64,000 nt of DNA from Fennellomyces sp. T-0311 (lineage: Eukaryota > Mucoromycota > Mucoromycetes > Mucorales > Lichtheimiaceae), in contig JALLLT010000071.1 in assembly GCA_025266875.1 (NCBI GenBank), forward strand, positions 1-64,000, in the 5' to 3' direction. Below are positions 45,324-56,141 of this stretch, piece after piece. The first letter of the stretch is position 1. Each line of letters opens with the position of its first letter. The notes beneath the pieces are model-generated. The model ran no database searches, was not told the DNA's origin, and worked only from the letters and a program-made list of their open reading frames with translations. The position numbers and the translations under genes are program-made.

Positions 45324-46989
45324 TTAATCGTGTCGCTCTTCTGGTAACTCAAACCCAGACCAACGGCGGAGTCGAGCACCATAAATCTTGAGAGCAACAA
45401 GAGGAATCATGGAAGCATAGACGAGTGCAGCCAAGAAAACACAGGTATATCCAGAACCAATTTTTGCAACCATTGGATTGGCGGCCAATGTCAATGCACA
45501 AGCCATCACCATGCGTACCAAATTTGCGGCGGCAGTAAATGATGCACCCAGACCAGGAGCTGAATCCACTAAATAAGCACTCCCGGCAGTCATCATTTGG
45601 TTCATGCCAAAGTTAAGAAAACCAAATCCAATAATACCAGTCCAGTAGCTCATGCCTGTTTCAATACCCCATCCGAATAGTAGTAAACCAAAGGGCAGCA
45701 AGATGAAACCACATGGCCACAGGTTTATCGCCAATCGATCTTCTACCTTGGCGCGTCCTCCCCTATTTGCTCGTGCTCGCAGTAACAATCGATCCGACAT
45801 GAGTGTGTTAACGACCGCACCACACAAGTTACCAACACCGCCACCGAGATAACTGAGACCTAGTATATTTATAATCCAGAATTAGAACTCGATTTCTCCT
45901 GACGCTTTTTTTTTTTACCAGTTTGCCAAGGAACAAAGTGATAGTTGGTCTCGAAAAGAGTAGGAATGATGGTTTCGACTGCAAACATGGATCCAAAAGC
46001 AACGCTCATGACAATCGACGTTAAAAGCACATGCGGGTGACGTAGCATCAAGAAAGGTCTAATAGGATTCATTGTCTTTTTCTTCTTTCCTTGCTTTTCA
46101 TCCGTGACCGTGGGTGTATCGTCATTAGAGGTTTTCGACGCCACAATCGAAACCGTGCCTGATCGCACACTAGCCGAATCATTCTTGGTAGGTAATCCAT
46201 CCCATTTCTCGTTGATACGATACGTTTCAGGGTAGGTGAAAATAATCAGCAAGACCACGGCAAAAGCAAACGCGAAACAGAACCAAAAAGTGGCACGCCA
46301 CGATAGATCACTCATGATCAAAAATCCGCCCAAAATTGGTCCTAATTTAGGCAAAAAAAATTGATTTCAGCGTCAGCTTTTTTGAAACATATACTATTTT
46401 TTTTTCTTAACGATACCTATCAATGGGCCAAAAAAGACGCCAAAAAAGTATTTGCCGAATGCTGCACCACGTTTTTCAATAGGATAACAATCGGCAATGA
46501 CACCTGCACCTACAGATTGTCCACAGGATGCACCCAATGCTTGAACACACCGGAGGACTACTAAACCCCAGATATTATTGACGAGGGCAGAGCCAAGTGA
46601 AGCCAGTCCAAAAATCGTCATTGCCACGATAAATAAAATTCGTCGAATTTGATAGAAATCCGAAAAGGCGGCCCAAAATACAGGTGCGATGCCCATGAAT
46701 AAGATGAACAGGGCCGCTGTCAATGTCGTTGCGATGGATGGTGCATTCAAATCAGCCGTAATATCAGGAATACCTATCCCCATCATCAGTTTTGTGTTTG
46801 CTTTTTGCGAGGTATTTCAAATAGTTTACCAGGGAAATAGATTGTACTGGAAAATCCAGAGCTGGCGGCACACATTGCCATGATAACAAGAATCAGGCCC
46901 TTCATTCTGCTGCTAAGGAGCCGAGGATCCTCATTGACGGGGGGTCGTACCGAAAGCCGGGATATTAAGACACGCTTTATTGCCGACAT
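45324..46989 (-). CDS. MFS transporter, DHA1 drug:H+ antiporter-like (copy 2)
   Basis: Exons 46830-46989, 46417-46773, 45919-46341 and 45324-45859 join in phase to 491 residues. All three introns are phase 1 and fall at the same places as in copy 1; exon 2 is 357 nt in both. The proteins share NEDPRLLS, FWA-SD-Y-IRR, ADCYPI-KRGAAF and RPFLMLRHP-like blocks, so the pair is a tandem duplication. The central loop differs most and is Ser/Thr/Lys-rich here (about 215-265). Twelve hydrophobic segments are readable. Substrate is unknown. Confidence 0.95.
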
Positions 46990-48209
46990 TGAGCGTGCAG
47001 GGGTAAAAATAAAAAGATGGAGAAGAGAAGTATGTTTATAGCAAAAGTCTTTATATATATATATCGCGGTGTTCCAAAGACATTTGGCTTTCGTAGATCA
47101 GAAACCTGTGCCACGGGCAGCTAAACTTCGGTGCTTGCAACGACAACTCCCCGCCCTCCCCCAAACGTTTCTGCTGGATTTTCAAAGAAGTTAAAGAGGA
47201 AAGCGGATCCGTCTGAGTTGAAGGGATGAGTGTATAAAAAACTAAGGCGTCAGCGTAAATGAATTTCCTTGTTCCCCACACGTTTCGCTCATGTCGCTCG
47301 GATCGGTACGAGCTTTTGTCACGGGATTCTGTGTGGCCCTGGGAATCTGATTATGAAAATGCATTCTTGACTACTTGTCAAAGTACAAAATAAGCTTCTC
47401 TTTTTTTTTGGATCATGATTCTTTATCGGATACAACTCTTTGTCGAAATAATAAAATTTTCACACGAGAAGCATTGCATTTTGTCACACATTGGCACTTG
47501 AATATGACGAACATCTTGGATCCCAATGTTTCCACGTTACTCCATTGCCATTGCAACAGATAAATTTCCAAGATCTCTTTAGAAAAAACAGCATTTTGAT
47601 TCTCTCATGTCAATCGTTTTTTATTTTGTAATTCAACTTGGTGACTTTGCATGCTTCTGAAAAATTTGGAACTTTTACTACTGCGTCACCTTCCACGTGA
47701 TATACTGGCTCCGGCATAACGGAACAGTCGGCTTGCCCCGAGTAGCTGACTGACAATTTACCATCGTCGATATATGTTGATATGTCAACAGCAAAGAAAT
47801 GTACCAAAACGTCCCCATTCCAAACTCTTCATCACTCCAACGTATATGTATTCTAATAAGGCCATGCTGTACTCGCCACCAACTGGTGGGTCCCGAAGCA
47901 CTTGTGCGGTTATGCATATTAGAAGTTAGACCTACCCTATAGATATTAGATTGTACAGATATATACCACGATCAATCACTTTTTACAGCATACTTTTGTG
48001 GGGCATGTATTGACAAAGGTGCCATATTCAAACTGTGCTTCCTCTTTTTTTCTTCAAAATGATGCCCATGGCACTGTGTAGTCGCTCTCTGAATCTGAGC
48101 GGATTCAAAAAATGGGATCCAGATTAACGATGCAGCACGATATACAGACCATTGTCCACAAGGAGGATTGAACTAATCGCTACTATCGTTCTCGTGGCTT
48201 GGACAACTG
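46990..48209. other. Spacer upstream of transporter copy 2
   Basis: TATATATATA at 47051-47062 and further AT-rich sequence may belong to the copy 2 promoter. A secreted-looking fragment at 47610-47828 is listed separately. Nothing else is supported. Confidence 0.45.
47610..47828 (-). pseudogene. Fragment of a possible secreted protein
   Basis: An open frame from 47828 to a stop at 47610 reads WNGDVLVHFFAVDI, then VSYSGQADCSVMPEP and VVKVPNFSEACK. It has alternating beta-like residues and two Cys, as in small secreted proteins. No start codon or upstream exon could be joined: the upstream frame carries two stops at once. It could be a last exon or a broken gene. No family is recognised. Confidence 0.35.
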
Positions 48210-48471
48210 TCAACTAGCACAACTAACCCAGTCGTCGCCCTCGCAGTAGTTCAGCATGTGATCCAAATCATCCTTACACTCGTAGTTATCTTTTGCTTTG
48301 CTGTGAGTGACCCTATCGTTGTCGTCATGCTTCATTAACTCGCCGCTGCACATATCGTATTGTTCTTTTGCATGGTTGACCAGGAATACGGACGCCAATC
48401 TTGGAACTGTCAGGGTTTGTTTCTACTGGATATTGGTCGCTATTGTTACTGCAGCTGCAAGCACACACCGA
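48210..48471 (-). pseudogene. Cys-rich small protein gene with one-base frame break
   Basis: After a TTTTAG acceptor-like site (48472-48477) a frame begins SVCACSCSNNS and runs to a GQPC stretch near 48385. A run of four A residues then puts the reading out of frame. The sequence continues in the next frame with KEQYDMCSGELM, then YECKDDLDHMLNYCEGDDW and a stop at 48210. The Cys spacing and acidic composition continue smoothly across the break, so one base was probably gained in the A run, by mutation or sequencing error. No family is recognised. Confidence 0.4.
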
Positions 48472-48912
48472 CTAAAACATCTAAGTCCGGACTGTCTGTT
48501 GATACCGGATAGCCACGCCCATCCATTACTCCTTGGTGAAAAGTAACTTTTGAAAATACATAATGCGTATATGAATGTCAAATATTGATGATAGCCCATT
48601 TATCATCACTCGTTCATTATTAAAGCGACCGATGGGTGGGCCAACTACCGTCACCGGTGAATATATACTGCTTCACTATCGTCCAATATCGCACATATTA
48701 TGTGGTTCCTTCGGAAGCATGGCGGACGAAGCAAGGTCATATAGTGTGATTCTATGAAACTATGTACGTTGGGCAAGCTTGTGGTGTCTTCAGGAAGGAT
48801 CCTTTCATTTCACGATTTACTTTTCAAACACGATCATCAAATAGATAGCAAGAATATAGGTTTCCATTACTTAATCATCCTCAAGGTAGATATATTTTTA
48901 ATACGGGGAAAA
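48472..48912. other. Spacer downstream of the XMAP215 gene
   Basis: AT-rich 441 bp with no supported gene. It could contain an upstream exon of the Cys-rich fragment. Confidence 0.4.
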
Positions 48913-49533
48913 TTAATAGTGTTGCTGCTGTTGTGAGGTTTTGCCACCAAACTTTTGCTTTAACCGCTGTAACCTCTGCTTGATCTCGGTTGCATCATCT
49001 ACAAATTCGCCTATCAGTATCCAATAGACGCAGAAGAATAGAGAGCAACATTTACCTGCATGCATGCTAGAGCGTACACTTGGTACTGAAGGTGTGCGAT
49101 GTATATCAAACGACTGTCGTTGTTCTTGGAGGACGGGCGACGATATCGGTGGAGATGACGAGTTGCGTGGTGACGATTGATGACTAGCATACTCTGTAGT
49201 ATCTGGTACAGATGTATTAGAAATTGGAGGGCTTGCAGTAGGTGGAGCGGGGGATGCTTGACGTAGTTCAGTATCTTCCGCGGCAAGATTCGAAAGACCA
49301 CGTCGAATGTAACTTTGGAAATACGTTCCGGATTGACTGAGATACGTGTTGACCTTGGCTTCAGCCAGCGGATACTTCTTCTGAAACTCGTATAATTCAA
49401 TAATGCCTTGTTTTGTCTGATCTCGTGTGCCGATCTTGACAAAGATTTGTGTCAAAAGGTTGTTCATTTCATAGTCGGACAAGGGTCGATTGGGATCTTC
49501 CTCATCCACCTGCATCGGTTGAACACTATTAAT

Positions 49534-49572
<39 letters not shown>

Positions 49573-52500
49573 ATTGTTGTTGTTGCGCACAGCTGCAACG
49601 GGTATCGTAGTGTCCGTTTCTCCTTCGGCTGAAGGATAAGATGCCATGGATGCTGATCGCAGCATGCCATTGGATTTGAGCGACGATATGGATGAAGGCC
49701 GACTAAGTGATGAGTTGATCGAATGGTTTGAGTATCGCGGATTTTGACTTTCAATGGTAGGTGATTGCAACGGTGGTGGTGTTTGTTGTTGCTGTTGTTG
49801 CAAACGCGCTTGTTGCATTCGTTCACGCTTTCGACATGCTTCCAACATGTGATGCAAATAGGGGTACACGCTGCTTGTTTGTGGATTGTCGATCAGTGTC
49901 AAATGTTGAAAGATAGCGTCGCCTAATCCATTGACAAGTTCAAGTAACAGTGTTTTTACCGTTCGCAAAGGCATCTCGCCCAATGGAACGTTTTCAGCTG
50001 CTCGTCGCTTCCATTCTGTCGGCGGTGTGGTAATAAAGAACTTGTTGATTTCGTACAACAGTTCATCGGGATTCAACACGCCGGATCGCAAGTTTTCTTG
50101 AACTGTCTTTGCCAGTTTCCACAAACACTTCATAGTCAATTCCGTATACCGCGTTTCCTTGGCAGTTTGGTCATCACCTGGATGAAGACCCGCTGCGCAT
50201 GAACCCAAGATCGATAACAATGCACTGACAAAAAAACATGAATAAGGGAGAAAAAAAAAGGCAGTGGGTATGTTTTGCATACCTGAATGTTGCGTTGCGT
50301 TGACTGTTCTCAAGAACTTTGACCATGGCAACGTTCAATGCCTTTGACAACTGGGGTCCAGATTCCAAGGCAAGCATGTTTTGATCGAGTAAACGATGTG
50401 CCAGTTCTTCCAACAAATGGTGCAAAGCATCCTGCGATACAGCACACGCCAAGTCTCGATTCGAGAATAGCAAAACGAGCGCATTGACCAAATGTTTGCA
50501 TAGTCGGGTGGTAGCTGGCATACGTGGATCCACGGACGAATACGCCAGACGTACCTGGAGTGTGATTGCATTGATGAGTTGCTCGATATCCGGCAATATC
50601 AGCTCAGGTTTGGAGTTCAAAAGCTTGTCCAATTGCTTGAGAGCTTCGATGCTGGGTTGCGGATCGCCACTGGTGATTTGCGCAATCAAGTAATCGACAA
50701 TGTAATCGCCTTGGTTCTTTTGAACCGCCTTTTGGAACGCTTGATGGGTGGCTGAACGTGGTTGACGCATGGACGATGGACCAGGTAGTGTCCGGGGTTC
50801 ACTGATACCTGCCATGCCACCAGCGCTGTCGTGGAATTGGTTACCATAGTCATCGGTGACATCTTCCATAGGTTCAGGTTCGTATACCCGTTGTTGCGGT
50901 GGTGCAGGAGCTGGTTGAGCCATTTGACGTTGCTTTCCATGCGATGGTCGCGGAAGTCGAGGCAATTGGCTGACAGTAGGGAACTCATCAATCTCCATCT
51001 CTTGTGCCTCCTTTTGAGCTTGAGCTTCCTTTTCGGCAATAACACTGGCCGATGGTTTCGTACGTTTCAAACGTTCTTCGAGCATACCTTTTTCCTTCTC
51101 ACCCAGTCGGCTGACATACTTGAACACCGGATCGCCCACCAGAATATATGCTTGGGCGATGGCATTCAACGCGGCATTGCGGACACCTGCATCTCGATCA
51201 CCGATATGTACGGCAATAAGAGGCAATGCCTTGTTGGGAAGCATGACCGCGATACCGTTTCGCTGAATCAACGCACCAACTTCTTCCAAACATTCGGCGC
51301 GAGCCTTGGCATTCTTTGAATTGGCAGCGGAATCCAAGAGATAATTGAAAAGTTTGGGCGCCGGATAGATGCGACAAATCGAGTTGAGAATGGATCGAAT
51401 ACGTGCTCGCATGGTTTCCTTGGGATCGCCCACTTTGTTGATCAAGAATGGCAGGAACGAGACTGCCTCGTATTCCGAGAGATGATATCCTTCTTCATCC
51501 ATGATGGCAATCAAATGCTGCGTAACGTCCAAACATTTGATCAACATGCTTGTGTTGGTGTCAAAGAATCGAATGGTCAGGTATTTGAAGATGAGGTCTG
51601 CGTTGACGATGAATCGTTGCTTCATGTCGGAAAAGTCGACTCCGTACTTGTCCGACGACACTTCGGGAGATGCCAGACACTCGTTCAACAATGCCAATCC
51701 GTTCAGTCGATCGCGTTCGGCGTACTGGCTTGTGCTGAACAGTAGTCCACGCACTTCGGCACTCATGTTGGCTTCGCACAACGATCGCAAACCGTCAATG
51801 ACATCAGGTCGAGGAGTATCGAATTGCCATCGGATTTCTTTCTTGGCTCGAACTTGTTTGGCGCGAGGATCACTTGTCAACACAGGCGCCTGGACAGCTT
51901 CGGCAGCTGCGGGTGCAGGTGGAGCAGGGCTTGATGGAGGAGCAATGCCCGATGCTCGAGGTGCCTGCAATCCGGGTTTTCGTTTCGAAAGAATGCGTGA
52001 TCGCGGCTTGCCTTCTTCCGCAGCTTCTGCTTTGGCAGAGATGCGCTTTGCAACGGGAGCCGCTGGTGCAGCAGCAGCAGCAGGAGCAGCGGATGCCGCA
52101 CCTCGATGGGCTTCGATCAATGGCATAATCGCTTGTCTCTGAGCTCCTTTCAAATCGGACGCCTTGTGGACAACCGCGTCATAACCAGCACTGGCAATCA
52201 CCACAGGCAAACAAGCTTGGGCCGACTTTCTCACATCAGCATTTCGGTCTTGCAAACAAGAGAGCAAGGGCGCAATAAGCGGAGAAAGATCGTATGAGGC
52301 GGCATCCTTGTCTTCCTTCAGATTGGTGGCCAACCAAGCTAGCAATTCCTTTCGTAGCGATGGGGAATCCGCAGCTAAACTGGTACCGAAGGATCCAATC
52401 ATGCCTTCCAAACCGCATGCTTGACGGAACTTTTCCAGGGCAGCAATGCCGGCTGCACGAACATTTGCCTTGTTGTCGGAAAGTGATGCGGTGACAGGGC

Positions 52501-55500
52501 CCGTCAATGGCTTGAGATACTTTTCAAACGGCTTTCCAGATGATTCAGCCAACTGGCCGGCAATATCGAGTGCCATGATTTGCAAATTCTTGTTGCTGTC
52601 GTTCAATCGTTGCTTCAACACGCCGGGGAATTCTCCCAAGTTTGGTTTGATTCGCTTGTTGGCGCCTTCGATGATGGCAAGCACTTTTTCAAGCCCTTCT
52701 TTGCGGATTTTCCAATTGGCGTCGTTGCATTCGGCTGCTGCTTTGCCCAATTGAGATGAAATGTCCACGCGTGGGAATAGTGATTCGACGGCATCGGCTG
52801 CTGCATTGCCTCCGCCTCCCGATTGACTTTCGGCCTATGTTTTTTTGTTGTTGCTTAGAATCTTCGAGAATATATCCTTTTTCGATGTGTCCTTACCGTA
52901 GCTTTGGTTGGTTTGGGCGGTTCCATCTGTGCAACCTTGTCAAATTCTGCTTCAATGTTTGCCATCAAAGCCGGTGTGACGTCCTGCACGAATGATTTGA
53001 CCTCTGTTTTTTGCCTTGTTAGTTTCTCCTCAAACGTTACTTGATATGCACACTCACCAGGACCGATGTACAGTCGCAAGGCACCTAGAACCGTAACGGC
53101 GCTGGTACGCACAGCTGCATTGGTGTTGCCAAGAGCAAACTTCAAAAACTCAATCAAGTCACGCACTTGCAACCCGGCAATGCCAAAGTCCATGACAGCA
53201 CCGTGTATCCATGTCAACGAATCAGCCAGGATCTTGGGCGACTTTGCCTTTTTCCAGACAGGATACGACAGCGAAAACACAAACTGCAGCGATGTCTTTT
53301 CGGCGAAAACAACCAAACAATCGCCAGCTGCCTTTTTGAGTTTGATATCACCCAGCTTCTCAACGAGCACTAACAAATAAACCCCTGTCAGCGTGTTCCC
53401 TTTCCATGATATTGCATGAAGTTTTACCTTGCACGGCAATAGCAACGCAAGCCTTTGAAAAGTTGGGAGTTCTGCTAGCCAAAAGCTCCATGGTAGCAAA
53501 CAGTTTGCCCATGACTTGGAAATTCATTTCCTTCCAGCCCGGCTTTTTGGAGAACACGCGAAACACAATCTCTGGCTCAGTGTCGATGGTGTCGCCCATC
53601 TGTTCAAAGTGACTGTAGAGTGACTCCATGGCTGCCAATCTGACCTTCCATTGACTTTGTTGAAGATCATTCCATATGTTTTCAGGAACGAATTCGGTTG
53701 TCCGCGCCTCCGCATCTTCCGCCGAGAACCGATACCGTACTTCTTCAGGTCCACTCGAAGGCGGTAGCTTGGCTGCTTTTTTGGGCCCTCCACCCGCGGC
53801 TGCAGCGGCTGGTTTGGGTTTGGCTGAAGAAAGTGTTGGCTTTTTGGTGGAACTTCCGCCTGCAAGTCGCGCTGGTGGTTTGCGTTTCGGTGGAGTGATT
53901 GCCGGTGCAGCTGCTGGTTCATCATCAATTACCATAGGTTCGGGAGCTGGTTTTGGTTTCGGCGCGGCTTTCTTGACAGGAGGCTTGGCTGCGACAGGCT
54001 ACAGTAAAGAAGTTGGTGGGTATTTTGCAACGATCGATGTAAAAAGAAAAGAGTGTACCTTTTTGGCGGGAGGTGGCGGCTTCTTTGCAACAACTGGCTT
54101 GGCTTTCACCTCTGCCTTTTCGCACGCTTCCTTGATTTTGCCCATCTTGATATCATCCAGACCTTCGGTCCATGGGGCAATTGCCTTGTCACCAATCACC
54201 TTCATCAATGTTCCGAGACCTTCAGCACTGGCTTCGCGAGCACCGGCATCGGCATCATCCAAGGTTTTCAGCATTAATTCGGCAAACGCCTTGTACTCCG
54301 GTTTGACAGGTGCAACGCGCGTCTCCTTTAATCGTCGCGAAAGTAATCTGACCGAGCCGGCACGCACTTGCGGGTTCTTGTGCTTGACGCCTGTCGTAAC
54401 GTCTTCGATGATTTCACCCAAGGGCACCGAGGCAAACACGGCATTCAATCCATTGGATAAACTCTCCAGAATGGCTGGCTTACGCTCCTTTAACTTCTCG
54501 GTCATTGGCAGAGCAACCTTTTTTTTTGGTTAGCTTGATTTCAATCGTCCCATTTGGACCAACGTACCACGCCCTTGTATTTGCCAAAGTCTTGACGAAG
54601 ACCCGTGGCTATTTGCTCGATACAGTTCGCAGCCGTTCCCACCAGCAAGATGTTGGTGTCACTGATACGCTGCTAGGTGGTCAGCACATGGATCGCAGAC
54701 AAAAACCAAAAGGATTTTACCTTTGCCAATGCACCCATGAGCTCTGTGTAATCCTTATCCGCAATTCTGGGCGTCTTTACAACCTCCATCAGAGCATCCA
54801 GCGCTTCTCGTCGCTCCTGCCATTTTTTGGACGCCTGCACCACTTGTTAAACACGACTTTCTCTCTGCATGGACCACACTTGCCAGTTTTTCAAAAAAGT
54901 CATTAGGTAATTTGCTTGTAATATCCACCGGGTCTGCCAAGTCGTATGGATCGATGGGCTCTTCGTCCATTGGCTCGCCAGCCGCATCCTCGTCTTGCGC
55001 ATCGCCTGCTTTACCGGTTCAGTGGGCCCATCCCCTTACACAGGTATTTATGTCACACGTACCCATCTCAACTTCATTTGCGGCGGCCTCTGCTGCGGCG
55101 GCCTGTTCGGACCGCAGCAATCGCTCGGGCGTGGGTCGTTCCTGCGGGAGCTTTTTGAAAGCGTCTTCAAGATCCTTCTGCTGCACAGGCTTGAGATCGG
55201 ACAAGTACTGGTTTGTTGCTGGGCCCAACCAGCGATAGAGTTCAACGGTCAATGCAAACGCCTGTATGGCCAGGATTTAGCCTCTCCCTTGACGGATTCC
55301 TCTTGCATCATGCACATTTACCTCCGCTCGCACATTTTTGTCCGTGTGGCCGAACAGTTTGGGGATGGTCTTTAGCACAGGCTTCGGGCTCACGGTCTTT
55401 GCCCCGAATTGTCTACACAGCGTTTACTCAGCAACCCTGGATTGCACATACACACACATCCACACTCACTTGATGAATTCCTTCAACACAATAACGGTCT

Positions 55501-56141
55501 GAGTGACCAGTTTTGGTTGCTTGGCATTGAGGCCCGGTATGACGAGTTCCTGGGAAAAAAAAGTATGTTGAGGGACTAATTGCTCAAAGATCATGTCATA
55601 AAAAGTGAGGAGGCGTTACCACCACGGGATCCGCAACGTCGATTTCGGCGTAGAGGAGAATGACATCGGTTGCCTTTTGCTTCGTTCCGGCCTTCGTGGC
55701 ACCGAGACACTTTTCGACCAGGGCAGGGACGACGGTTTCGCGGGTGCTGAAAAAGGATGCGTTAAAAAAGGATGATACATCACTTGCCTCCTTTCGCTCT
55801 ACCTGGATGCATTGGGTGCATTATTTACAAATTCGTATATAGCGTTGAGACCCGCTTCTTGCGCAACGGCGTTGGCGTCGGTGGCGATCTTTTTTAAGTA
55901 GCTCTCGTACGTGTAGAAATCCGAATCGTTGTCCGTTTTCCGGAACAGCGACGTCAACTCGTCATACGCAGAGACACGCGCTTTCCAAAGCTATTTTTTT
56001 TTCAGGGTTGAAGGGGAGAGAGGAAACCAGAATGTGTGAGCTTTGCACGGTGTCGCTCGCATAAAGCACATGTACCTTGTGTTGTAATCTGTCAGTTACT
56101 GCCAGCGATTTGAAATCTTCTTCGCCTCCTCCAGAGTCCAT
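48913..56141 (-). CDS. XMAP215/ch-TOG/Stu2 microtubule polymerase with five TOG domains
   Basis: Adds tubulin at microtubule plus ends and acts at spindle poles. Sixteen exons (56076-56141, 55803-55990, 55620-55746, 55470-55549, 55322-55412, 55063-55261, 54880-55008, 54721-54842, 54568-54672, 54059-54517, 53428-53998, 53058-53369, 52897-53003, 50283-52834, 49056-50224, 48913-48998) join in phase to 2120 residues. HKLWKARVSAYDE opens TOG1 (1-250). TOG2 spans about 270-510. A Lys/Pro/Ala linker leads to TOG3 (about 590-850), opening with IWNDLQQSQWKVRL. TOG4 (about 867-1100) has NWKIRKEGLEKV. TOG5 (about 1182-1440) has FFDTNTSMLIK and HIGDRDAGVRNAALN. A conserved C-terminal region follows, with a 17-Asn run near 1918-1934 and a final coiled helix. 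Animal-sized; budding-yeast Stu2 is under half as long with two TOGs. Confidence 0.95.
49529..49580 (-). repeat. Poly-asparagine codon run in XMAP215
   Basis: A tract of mainly GTT/ATT plus-strand trinucleotides encodes 17 consecutive Asn in the C-terminal region. It is a likely length-variable trinucleotide repeat. Confidence 0.85.
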
